This document shows, piece by piece, positions 1 through 6,884 of a stretch of DNA of 15,397 nucleotides. The notes beneath the pieces are model-generated. The model was not told where the DNA came from, searched no databases, and saw nothing but the letters and a program-made list of their open reading frames with translations. The DNA lies in contig JANXLS010000644.1 in NCBI GenBank assembly GCA_025355035.1, forward strand, positions 1 through 15,397. Direction: 5' to 3'. How positions within the stretch are numbered: position 1 is the first letter of the stretch; the number at the start of each line of letters is the position of its first letter. The DNA is from Planctomycetota bacterium (GTDB lineage: Bacteria > Planctomycetota > SZUA-567 > H5-PLA8). A program made the translations under genes and the position numbers.

Positions 1-1
1 G

Positions 2-1708
2 GATTCGAACGACCTTGAACGCGAACGCGGGATCACGATTCTTGCGAAGAACTGCGCGATTAATTACATGGGCACGCGCATCAACATCATCGATACGCCC
101 GGACATAGCGATTTCGGCGGCGAAGTGGAACGCGTGCTTTCGATGGCCGACGGTTGCTGCTTGCTGGTCGATTCCGCCGAAGGCGTTCTGCCGCAGACGA
201 AGTTCGTGCTGCGCAAGGCCTTCAGCCACGGATTGCATCCGATCGTGGTGATCAACAAGATCGACCGCGGCGACGCTCGCCCCCATGAAGTATTGAATCA
301 GGTCTTCGATTTGTTCGTTGAAGTTGGCGCGCACGACAGCCAGTTGGACTTCCCTCACGTCTTCGCGATTGGCCGTAAAGGGCTGGCAAAATTGCAGTTG
401 GAAGACGAAGCGGTGGATTTGCGACCGCTCTTCGACATCATCATGGCGCATGTACCGACGCCATCCGGAGACGACGAAGCGCCTTTGCAGGTGCAGGTCG
501 CGAACATCGATTACAATGACTACGTCGGTCGTATCGCCATCGGTCGTATTGCTCAAGGCACGATCAAGGTCGGCCAGCAGTACACAATGATTGGACAGGA
601 CGGCAAGCGCCGCAACGAACGTGTAACGAAGGTTGAAGTGTACGAAGGTCTTGGCCGCCGCGAAGTTCAGTCGGCTGGGTGCGGTGAAATCATCGCGTGG
701 TCTGGATTCGAGGAAGTGCACATCGGCGATACGATGGCGGGCGGTGAAAATCCTCAGGCTTTGCCGCCGGTGCCGATCGACGAGCCGACACTGTCGATGA
801 TGTTCATGTCCAACAGCAGCCCGTTCAGCGGCCAGGAAGGCAAGTACGTCACGAGCCGCCAGGTCCGCGATCGGTTGGAAAAAGAAGCGCTGCGCAACGT
901 CGCAATGAAGTTTGAACCGACGGTCGCGCCGGACGTTTTCAAGGTATCGGGACGCGGATTGTTGCATTTGGGTGTCTTGATCGAAAACATGCGCCGCGAA
1001 GGCTACGAATTGCAGATCAGCAAGCCGCACGTGATCATGAAGAAGGACGAAAACGGCAAGCTGTTGGAACCGATCGAATCGATCGCGGTCGATGTGCCGG
1101 AAATGCACATGGGCAAGGTCATCGAATTGCTCGGTGCGCGCCGCGGCGTGATGGAAAACATGACGCAGCACCAGGGCCACTGCCATCTCGAATTCAAAGG
1201 CCCCAGCCGCGGCTTGATCGGCTTGCGAAACAAGCTGCTGACGGCGACAAAGGGTGAAGCTGTTCTGCATCACAGCTTTCTCGAATTCGGCGAGTACCGC
1301 GGTAATTTGGGCGATCGCGGAACGGGTGTGATGGTCGCCAGCGAAGCCGGACAAGTGACGGGATTCGCTTTGCAGAATTTGCAGGATCGCGGAGAATTCT
1401 TCGTCGATCCGGGCGAGCAGGTTTATGAAGGACAGCTCATTGGCGAGCATTGCAAAGACAACGACATCGCCGTCAATGCCGCGAAAGCGAAGCACTTGAC
1501 GAACATGCGCAATGCAAACAAGGAAAATCTAGACACGTTGAAATCGAAGCGCAACTTCTCACTGGAAGAAGCGTTGGAATACGTCGAAGACGACGAATTG
1601 GTCGAAGTGACGCCGAAGTCGATCCGCCTGCGCAAGCGGCAGTTGCAGGAAAAGATCCGCTTGAAGGAAGTTCGCGACAAGAAGGACCGCGACGAATCGG
1701 CGGCGTAA
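2..1708 (+). CDS. typA: Ribosome-associated GTPase TypA/BipA (5' end outside the window)
   Basis: This is a translation-factor GTPase that binds the 70S ribosome and supports ribosome assembly and stress or low-temperature growth. The frame is open from base 2, with DSNDLERERGITI (G2 threonine) before the first internal ATG, so the gene starts left of the window. By comparison with E. coli BipA about 43 residues are missing, including the P-loop (G1). Visible motifs are DTPGH (G3) and NKID (G4), followed by domain II, the EF-G-like domains (SGRGLLHLGVLIENMRREGYE, PSRGLIGLRNKLLT) and the BipA-specific C-terminus (LTNMRNANKENL, DDELVEVTPKSIRLRKR). The 568 visible residues fit a full length near 610. 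One oddity is the region expected to carry the G5 SA(K) motif, which reads VFAIGRKGLAKL. The gene converges on the next one and ends just before a strong terminator. The family assignment is secure. Confidence 0.97.
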   Translation, partial: DSNDLERERGITILAKNCAINYMGTRINIIDTPGHSDFGGEVERVLSMADGCCLLVDSAEGVLPQTKFVLRKAFSHGLHPIVVINKIDRGDARPHEVLNQVFDLFVEVGAHDSQLDFPHVFAIGRKGLAKLQLEDEAVDLRPLFDIIMAHVPTPSGDDEAPLQVQVANIDYNDYVGRIAIGRIAQGTIKVGQQYTMIGQDGKRRNERVTKVEVYEGLGRREVQSAGCGEIIAWSGFEEVHIGDTMAGGENPQALPPVPIDEPTLSMMFMSNSSPFSGQEGKYVTSRQVRDRLEKEALRNVAMKFEPTVAPDVFKVSGRGLLHLGVLIENMRREGYELQISKPHVIMKKDENGKLLEPIESIAVDVPEMHMGKVIELLGARRGVMENMTQHQGHCHLEFKGPSRGLIGLRNKLLTATKGEAVLHHSFLEFGEYRGNLGDRGTGVMVASEAGQVTGFALQNLQDRGEFFVDPGEQVYEGQLIGEHCKDNDIAVNAAKAKHLTNMRNANKENLDTLKSKRNFSLEEALEYVEDDELVEVTPKSIRLRKRQLQEKIRLKEVRDKKDRDESAA

Positions 1709-1717
1709 GCTTGTTGT

Positions 1718-1869
1718 CTCTCGCAAAGACGCGAAGGCGCAAATAACGGCCAAAATAAAATGGTACGAATAAGGGCAAGAAACGAAACTTTGCAAAAAGG
1801 TTCGTTTCTTGCCCTTTTTTTTACTCCAATTTTCTTGCCGTTCTTTGCGCCTTTGCGTCTTTGCGAGAG
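1718..1869. repeat. 26-bp inverted repeat with 8-bp internal period spanning a convergent gap
   Basis: Positions 1718-1743 and 1844-1869 are reverse complements over 26 bases with one mismatch. The right arm is built from 8-bp units (TTCTTTGC, GCCTTTGC, GTCTTTGC, from 1841 to 1864). The left arm carries the same units inverted. A short additional complement (ACGGC near 1746-1750, GCCGT near 1837-1841) may lengthen the stem. The repeat fills almost the whole gap between the typA stop and the stop of the minus-strand propeller gene, and it encloses the separate terminator hairpin at 1771-1822. Arms of this type look like a dispersed intergenic repeat, but copy number cannot be judged from one window. 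Confidence 0.8.
1771..1822 (+). terminator. Strong intrinsic terminator after typA
   Basis: A perfect 16-bp stem pairs 1771-1786 with 1801-1816. After one mismatch it continues inward for four more pairs (1788-1791 with 1796-1799) and closes on a GCAA tetraloop (1792-1795), which is of GNRA type. A run of eight T follows (1815-1822, overlapping the stem base), so termination is directed at plus-strand transcripts from typA. The minus-strand side lacks a comparable T run, so action on the converging gene would be weaker. Confidence 0.88.
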
Positions 1870-1870
1870 C

Positions 1871-2746
1871 CTACCCAAACGCGATGGCTTCGAAGTTGTG
1901 TTCGGATTTATAGACCTGCGTCCACTTCAGCGCATCGGTTGAAGTCAGGATTCGGCCGCGCCAGTTGATTCCGACGAAGAGTTTGTTGCCGAAGCACATT
2001 GTTTGAGGCGCGTCTTCGTTGGGCTGGGTTTTCCAGGCGTAGCCGTCGGACGAGAAGTAGGTCAGCCCGGGAGCCCCGGATGTTGCGCCCATCCCGGCGG
2101 CGACGAATTGAGTCCCGGTCCAGACGACAGAATTGAGATGGATGCCTTCTTCGCCGCGTTGCTGGCTGAACCAATTCAGGCCGTCTTTGCTGGCCATCCG
2201 CAGGCCGTGCAACCCGACGCCGACGAAGACGCCGCTGCCGTAGGCGACATCGACCAGAGTGTCGATGGCTTTGGCTTGAGTGGCGTCCTTCCAGTCTTTG
2301 CCGTCAGCGGATGCGGCGCGTCGGCCTCGATCGCCAACGCCGACCCAAAGGTTGTTGCCGTAGGCAAAGCGGCGAATCAGGAATTTTCCGGCGATAGGAA
2401 CGAAGTCCGTCCACGTGTCGCCGTCGGTTGAAATCATGACGAACTGCGAGGCGGCACCGACCGTCACCGGTTCGCCACCCATGGCAAGAAAATAGCCGTT
2501 CGCAAAGTTGAGGCCACGAAGATAGTACTTGTACTTGCCGTCTTTGTTGATGGACTTCCACACGTTGCCGTCCGGGCTGGAAGAGAGGATGTTGTTGCCG
2601 CCAAATGTGCCGACGGTCACGAACTTTCCGTTGCCTATCGCGGCGCCACGGTAGTACTCGCCCTCTTTGCCGAGTTGGAGATTTTTCCAGTCCGACCCAT
2701 TATCGGAAATGAGGCGCTGGCCCTGTTGACCGACTGCCAAAAACAT
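1871..2746 (-). CDS. Seven-bladed beta-propeller protein (Ycf48/BNR-like)
   Basis: This 291-residue protein consists almost entirely of a repeated motif of the form FGNGxFVxVGxxGxxxxSxDGxxW, typical of BNR/Ycf48-like propellers. The repeat tryptophans lie at about residues 20, 63, 112, 152, 192, 238 and 275, giving seven blades. The chain begins in mid-repeat (MFLAVGQQGQ) and ends with the half that precedes it (FEAIAFG), so the two termini should complete one blade together. An in-frame TAA six codons upstream of ATG 2746 rules out an upstream signal peptide. AAGGG seven bases before the ATG is a good ribosome binding site. The gene lies downstream of the DUF1552 gene on the same strand with a 105-bp gap, so the two may be co-transcribed. 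Its substrate or partner is unknown. A cytoplasmic location is implied unless export is unconventional. Confidence 0.8.
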   Translation of the reverse strand: MFLAVGQQGQRLISDNGSDWKNLQLGKEGEYYRGAAIGNGKFVTVGTFGGNNILSSSPDGNVWKSINKDGKYKYYLRGLNFANGYFLAMGGEPVTVGAASQFVMISTDGDTWTDFVPIAGKFLIRRFAYGNNLWVGVGDRGRRAASADGKDWKDATQAKAIDTLVDVAYGSGVFVGVGLHGLRMASKDGLNWFSQQRGEEGIHLNSVVWTGTQFVAAGMGATSGAPGLTYFSSDGYAWKTQPNEDAPQTMCFGNKLFVGINWRGRILTSTDALKWTQVYKSEHNFEAIAFG

Positions 2747-2753
2747 GTGGAAA

Positions 2754-2795
2754 CCCTTTTGTTATTTGGTGTTTATCGTTTGATATCTGTCATTT
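2754..2795 (-). repeat. Six period-7 units, consensus AAATGAC on the minus strand
   Basis: Read on the plus strand, six consecutive 7-mers fit a GTCATTT-like consensus: CCCTTTT, GTTATTT, GGTGTTT, ATCGTTT, GATATCT, GTCATTT. The array lies directly upstream of the propeller gene. Its unit nearest the gene supplies the AAGGG ribosome binding site. It is inverted relative to the array at 2820-2847, with which it shares TTTGTTATTTGG and its complement. Confidence 0.7.
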
Positions 2796-2819
2796 AAAAC
2801 AACGTGCACAACGCGGGGA

Positions 2820-2847
2820 TTCAATGACAAATGCCAAATAACAAATG
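2820..2847 (+). repeat. Four period-7 units, consensus ACAAATG
   Basis: Four consecutive 7-mers are present: TTCAATG, ACAAATG, CCAAATA, ACAAATG. The array ends four bases before the stop codon of the DUF1552 gene (on the minus strand). With the inverted array at 2754-2795 it could form a long imperfect hairpin with a roughly 24-base loop between the two minus-strand genes. Confidence 0.7.
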
Positions 2848-2851
2848 GCCG

Positions 2852-4291
2852 TTAAATAAGCCCCGGCAAACGTCCGTCGTATCCGGCGAATTTCGAGGTC
2901 GCGCTTTCGCCAAACGTCTTGACTTTCGCGCCCATGCGGTCCAGCATTTCGATGTAGAGATTGGCGACGGGCGTGCCTTTCTTATAGTCGACCTGGCGTC
3001 CGGGCTTGAGTGATCCCCCGGCCTTCCCGACGAGCAGCGCAGGGCATTCGACGCGACCGTGGCCGCCGTCGGCCATATAACTGGTGTAGAGCAGCATCGT
3101 GTTGTCGAGCAGGGTTGAACCGCCTTCATCAATCGCCTTCATCTTGCGGACGGTTTCAGCGAAGAGCGACGTGTACCACGCGTGAATCTGGCGGCAGGCT
3201 TCGCGCGCGATGGGGTCGGCGTCTTCGATGCGACCGGCATTGCCTTGGTGTTCGAGCGTGTGACAGTGGCGTTCGTAGCCGACGGTGACAACGCCCGGGA
3301 ACATCGATTCATCGCTGCCGACGGCGAGCGTGCAGACGCGCGTCGTATCGGTCTGGAACGCGAGCACCATCAGGTCGCTCATCAGGCGGATGTATTCGGC
3401 GTGGCGTTCGGGGTCGCGTTGGACGAGTTGCGGATTCTTGAAAAGATCGAGCGCCGTCGTCAACGGGACATTCAGCTTCGATTTGCTCGGCGTCTGAGCG
3501 TCGAGCATTTCTTCGTCTTGCTTCGATTCGAGGAAATGCAGGCGCGTTTCGACGGAACGAACGGACTGGAGGTATTCGTCGAGCTTGATCTGGTCGGTCT
3601 TTCCGAGCTTTCCGCGCAGACTGCTGGCGTCATTGAGGACCAGATCGATGACGCTCTGATCGTAGGAATCGCGCTTCGCCGTTTTCGCAACGGCGTGGGC
3701 GCTCGCGGCTGCGCGTCGCGCCCAGTTGGGAACGACCGGTTGACGACCGCGGAACATGCGGTCAAAGACCATGCGCGGATTGGCTTCGTATGGGACGGCG
3801 GTGTTTGTGTCGCGGAAGGAAAATTTCGTCTCTTGATTGCTGAGTCCCATTTCGATCGATGGCAGAATCGTCTTGCTGCCGACGGCATTCGCCGCGGCTT
3901 GATCGACGGAAATGCTGGCGAACGGTTTGCCGCCTTCTTTCTTGACGAAATCCGCTCCCGTCAAATGCAGGAAACCACAGTGCTCGTGACCGTTCAGATT
4001 TTCATTACGACCGTTTTGGCCGAGTCCCGTCAGAAGCAGCATTTCGTCTTTGACGAATTCGAGCGGCCGGAGAACCGACGGCAGTTTCGTGAACGCGCCG
4101 GCTTCTTTCATCTTCCACGATTCCAGCACCGTGCCGCCAGTGACGGTGAAGATGCCCATGCGCAACGGTGGCGTCGCGGAGACTTCGTCCGCGTAAGCCG
4201 AAACACTGGATAGCGATTCGAGGAATGGCAGCGCCATGAGGGCTCCTGCACCTTTTATAAAGCCACGGCGAGAGGGAGATGGGTTGGTCAT
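2852..4291 (-). CDS. Tat-exported DUF1552 family protein
   Basis: This 479-residue protein begins with a consensus twin-arginine signal (SRRGFIKGAGALMALPF, residues 7-23), with likely cleavage after SAYA. It would therefore be exported folded to the periplasm or cell surface. The rest resembles the DUF1552 family: an N-terminal strand followed by a LLLTGLGQ segment, NGHEHCGFLHLTGA, the DRMFRG region, a helical middle, and the conserved C-terminal HCHTLEHQGN and LLYTSYMADGGHGRVECPALLVG segments. Start choice: ATG 4291 has AGGA shortly upstream and lies just ahead of the Tat motif; a TTG at 4315 would add only eight residues and is less likely. DUF1552 genes are commonly found in planctomycete, verrucomicrobial and myxobacterial genomes, often beside a DUF1592/cytochrome-type partner, but no partner is present here. 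The biochemical activity of the family is not established. Confidence 0.88.
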   Translation of the reverse strand: MTNPSPSRRGFIKGAGALMALPFLESLSSVSAYADEVSATPPLRMGIFTVTGGTVLESWKMKEAGAFTKLPSVLRPLEFVKDEMLLLTGLGQNGRNENLNGHEHCGFLHLTGADFVKKEGGKPFASISVDQAAANAVGSKTILPSIEMGLSNQETKFSFRDTNTAVPYEANPRMVFDRMFRGRQPVVPNWARRAAASAHAVAKTAKRDSYDQSVIDLVLNDASSLRGKLGKTDQIKLDEYLQSVRSVETRLHFLESKQDEEMLDAQTPSKSKLNVPLTTALDLFKNPQLVQRDPERHAEYIRLMSDLMVLAFQTDTTRVCTLAVGSDESMFPGVVTVGYERHCHTLEHQGNAGRIEDADPIAREACRQIHAWYTSLFAETVRKMKAIDEGGSTLLDNTMLLYTSYMADGGHGRVECPALLVGKAGGSLKPGRQVDYKKGTPVANLYIEMLDRMGAKVKTFGESATSKFAGYDGRLPGLI

Positions 4292-4629
4292 GGGCGTCCT
4301 GTTCGGAAGGGGCAAATTTCAAGCACGATGCCACGTTTTGCGTAGCTTTGCAGTTAAAGAGCGACTCATGCCAAATGTTAAATCACAAATGACGAATAAG
4401 TCGTCCTACATTGTACACCGTGCCGAACAAATCCGGTCGTTTCTTTGAACGGAAATTGAGATAGGATCGAGCGGGGCGAAAGGAATCGAAATCATGTGCG
4501 GACGCCATATGCACCATGTTCTTTTTGAATTCTGCCAGATTTGTTTAAATACACACAAACTTCAATCGTCAATCTTACACAAGTAGTATGGAAATGTGGT
4601 TCCAAACGTTTTTTATAAGGAGTGAACAA
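4292..4629. other. Divergent intergenic region, 338 bp
   Basis: This region separates the minus-strand DUF1552 gene from the plus-strand Tyr/Gly-rich gene, so both promoters should lie here. It contains a period-7 array at 4364-4398. Its right half, about 4520-4600, is AT-rich, but I find no sigma-70-like pair good enough to call: TTGAAT at 4525-4530 with AATACA at 4548-4553 is the best, and it is weak. Two in-frame ATGs at 4588 and 4594 (MEMWFQ) precede the real start of the next gene and have no ribosome binding site. No RNA gene is recognisable. Confidence 0.6.
4364..4398 (+). repeat. Five period-7 units, ACAAATG type
   Basis: Consecutive 7-mers are ACTCATG, CCAAATG, TTAAATC, ACAAATG, ACGAATA. 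This is the same type and orientation as 2820-2847, so the DUF1552 gene is bracketed by direct copies. The array is more degenerate than the downstream one. Confidence 0.6.
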
Positions 4630-5301
4630 ATGAAGTACGCGCGAATGTCCTTGATGGTATTGGTTGCGCTCTTGACGTTGCCGGTGTTTGCTGATGTGGT
4701 CGACGATTGCATCAAATTGGCGCAGGGCGGAGTTGGAGATGAAGTTATCGTGGCTTGGTCCGAACGCCAAGGTGGCGCGAATTTGACCGCAGCCGACGTA
4801 TTGCGGTTGAAGGACGGCAAAGTTCCGGATCGTGCCATTGCGACGCTTCTGCGAGCCGGCATGATGGCGCAGGCGCAATCCGAAATGCGCATGCCGATGC
4901 AGCCGCAATCGCAGCAGATGGCAACGCCCGCTCGTGCGGAATCCAGCGTCGTTTATTCATCGTCTACGCCTACGACGACGTACGTTTATTCCGATCCGTC
5001 ACCGGCGTATTACTCGACGTACTACAGCAGCGCTTACCCGTACTACTACGGCGGATATTATTACCCGTCTTACTACTCGGGCTTAGGTTTGGGTTTGAGC
5101 TTTAATTTCGGTCACAATTACTATGGTCGTGGCGGGTACTATGGCAATGGTTACTACGGCGGCTACCGCGGCGGTTACTACGGTGGATACTCCAGTGGTT
5201 ACTCGGGCGGTTACTCTGGTAGCCGCGGTGGATACTCGGGTGGTTCGAGCAGCCGCGGCGGATACTCGAGTGGTTCGAGCAGCCATGGCGGTCGACACTA
5301 A
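4630..5301 (+). CDS. Small secreted protein with Tyr/Gly-rich C-terminus
   Basis: The protein has 223 residues. ATG 4630 is chosen because AAGGAG ends eight bases before it and a classical signal peptide follows at once (MKYARMSLMVLVALLTLPVFA, cleavage near 21/22). Residues 22-78 form a compact helical region (DVVDDCIKLAQGGVGDEVI, LTAADVLRLKDGKVPDRAI) resembling short helical repeats that precede low-complexity tails in other exported proteins. Residues 79-105 are Gln/Met-rich. From 107 to the end the chain carries 30 tyrosines with Gly and Ser, a GLGLGLSFNFG segment (151-161), and GGY/SGGY repeats. This composition suggests an extracellular or envelope-associated, self-associating tail. No known family can be named for the whole protein. 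It is monocistronic: its own terminator follows 31 bases after the stop. Confidence 0.82.
   Translation: MKYARMSLMVLVALLTLPVFADVVDDCIKLAQGGVGDEVIVAWSERQGGANLTAADVLRLKDGKVPDRAIATLLRAGMMAQAQSEMRMPMQPQSQQMATPARAESSVVYSSSTPTTTYVYSDPSPAYYSTYYSSAYPYYYGGYYYPSYYSGLGLGLSFNFGHNYYGRGGYYGNGYYGGYRGGYYGGYSSGYSGGYSGSRGGYSGGSSSRGGYSSGSSSHGGRH
5221..5280 (+). repeat. Tandem 30-bp coding repeat in the Tyr/Gly-rich gene
   Basis: Two adjacent 30-bp copies (5221-5250, 5251-5280) differ at two positions and encode SRGGYSGGSS and SRGGYSSGSS. A partial third unit (SHGGRH) runs into the stop codon. The array is in frame and sits at the extreme C-terminus, so copy-number change would lengthen or shorten the tail without breaking the gene. 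Confidence 0.85.
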
Positions 5302-5332
5302 ATCCTGAAAATTCTTCGGAGATTATTTCGGA

Positions 5333-5361
5333 GCCACGTCTGTATGACGTGGCTTTTTTTT
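5333..5361 (+). terminator. Intrinsic terminator of the Tyr/Gly-rich gene
   Basis: GCCACGTC (5333-5340) pairs perfectly with GACGTGGC (5346-5353) around a five-base loop, followed by eight T (5354-5361). It separates the secreted-protein gene from the downstream PKD gene, and so also argues against starting the latter at 5344. Confidence 0.92.
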
Positions 5362-5445
5362 AAATTCGCGCTACGATTGATGCGGATTACCCAAAAAGCC
5401 GTGCGTTTTTTATCTAGCTGTATTCCGGCAAAGGAACTTTTGACG

Positions 5446-6798
5446 ATGCGTTTGAGTGTGTTTCGGTTTTGTCCACTGTTGATCCTCGTCCTCACCGCCG
5501 CTCCTTTTTCGGCGTTCTCCGCTGCGCCGTCCGTCGTCGCAGCCGCCAGTCCGTCCAGCGGTGCCGCGCCTCTCGCCGTGTTCTTTGACGGCAGCGGTTC
5601 AGCGGCCAACGGCGCCACTACGTACGCGTGGGAATTCGGCGATGGTGGTGCGTCAACATCGGCTACAGTAACGCACATTTACAACGTCGCCGGCACGTAC
5701 ACTGCAACATTGGTCGTGGCCGATTCGCTGGGTAACATCTCCAATCCCGCGTCCATCGTCATCACGGTATCCGGTGCGGGATCGGGCAACGTCACACCGA
5801 ACATGAGTTATCGTCTCGCTCCGTTTACGTCGTCGTTCCGCATTAATCGCAAAGCGCTGAATTCCGATTCATTCTCGATGCGCGGTTCATTCAATACGGT
5901 CGATCTCGCGCCCAACCTGCTCAACCTCGCTGCTCGTATTGCAATCAACGATCAGTTTTTTATCAACGGGATTATCACGAGTGAAAGTTCGTTCTCGAAT
6001 CCCGCCAATTCGACCAAGCCGACATTCTTCGTTTACATCAACATCCCGGATCAGCAGTTCAACATCGTGATCAGCAAAGCAAATCTCGCTTCTGCGTTAC
6101 TGGCATCGGGCGCTGTCGATGCAACCGTGACCAAGTCCGTCCCGGTCAAATTTGCTCTGACAATCGGTTCCCAAACGTACGATTTCACGCAGTACTACGA
6201 CTACACGGCGACTCAGGGCGTCAACGCTTACGGTATCTACGATTTGTCGAAACAGTTGGGTGACGTGAACGAAGGCTTCTTCGTCGTCAACAAAGCATCC
6301 GCAGTGGAAGTCCCGGACACCAAATCGCACTTCTTCGAATTCGACGGCTACATCGCGCGTTCGAATTCGACACAGATCAATCTCCCGCAGCCCGGACTTG
6401 TTATTCCCCCGACGGCGACGTGGAAATTTACGTTCAATGAAGCAACGACCATCACGCTTCCGTTGGACGGCTTCAAATACAACAAGAACCTCATCACGTA
6501 CACGCAACCCGACCGCGCCATCGGCGGCGTCCATACCGTTGTCATTGACACCGTCAAACGTACTTTTGCCGTGACGACGTGGGATATCAAATCCAACGCA
6601 AATTTCGGCGGATCCGGACTGCCTGTTCGCGGCGAAAGCTTCCTCAGCTACAATTTCGTCCTGCGATTCGATCTCGATCAATTCGACACCGGCAACGCCG
6701 TCACGTCCACGCTCAGCATGGTCACCGCCACCAAGATGACGCGAAAGACCTCCGATGACGCGTTTTGGCAGACCGGTCGCAAGAAGCCGACAAAGTAA
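5446..6798 (+). CDS. Secreted protein with one PKD domain and an orphan C-terminal region
   Basis: The protein has 450 residues. ATG 5446 is preferred: AAAGGA lies ten bases upstream, and the product starts with a signal peptide (MRLSVFRFCPLLILVLTAAP, cleavage near AFSA). The in-frame ATG at 5344 falls inside the preceding terminator. Residues about 28-110 are a PKD-type beta-sandwich with the diagnostic YAWEFGDG (60-67) and HIYNVAGTYTATLVV (77-91). Residues about 118-450 match no family I can name. They look all-beta, with two loosely similar halves: one from YRLAPFTSSFRINRK, the other from SHFFEFDGYIARSN. Each pairs strand-rich segments with polar turns, which suggests a duplicated domain. 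An extracellular or surface role is likely; adhesion or polysaccharide binding is only a guess from the PKD domain. The FxsA-like gene follows 86 bp downstream. Confidence 0.85.
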   Translation: MRLSVFRFCPLLILVLTAAPFSAFSAAPSVVAAASPSSGAAPLAVFFDGSGSAANGATTYAWEFGDGGASTSATVTHIYNVAGTYTATLVVADSLGNISNPASIVITVSGAGSGNVTPNMSYRLAPFTSSFRINRKALNSDSFSMRGSFNTVDLAPNLLNLAARIAINDQFFINGIITSESSFSNPANSTKPTFFVYINIPDQQFNIVISKANLASALLASGAVDATVTKSVPVKFALTIGSQTYDFTQYYDYTATQGVNAYGIYDLSKQLGDVNEGFFVVNKASAVEVPDTKSHFFEFDGYIARSNSTQINLPQPGLVIPPTATWKFTFNEATTITLPLDGFKYNKNLITYTQPDRAIGGVHTVVIDTVKRTFAVTTWDIKSNANFGGSGLPVRGESFLSYNFVLRFDLDQFDTGNAVTSTLSMVTATKMTRKTSDDAFWQTGRKKPTK

Positions 6799-6884
6799 CG
6801 GCAGCGAACACTCACACTTTTCGAATGGCGCGGGTGAACTGTCCGGCGCCGTCGAAGCGTCCCATCCGGCGATCGGTAAAAAAC

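Noticed and set aside
3182..4213. 343-codon open frame antisense to the DUF1552 gene
   Set aside because: It mirrors the codon structure of a clearly real Tat-exported protein, has low-information Arg/Glu-rich composition, no ribosome binding site and no recognisable domain.
5344..5445. Upstream start for the PKD gene at 5344
   Set aside because: That ATG lies inside the preceding terminator hairpin and would put a non-signal leader ahead of a clean signal peptide that has its own ribosome binding site.
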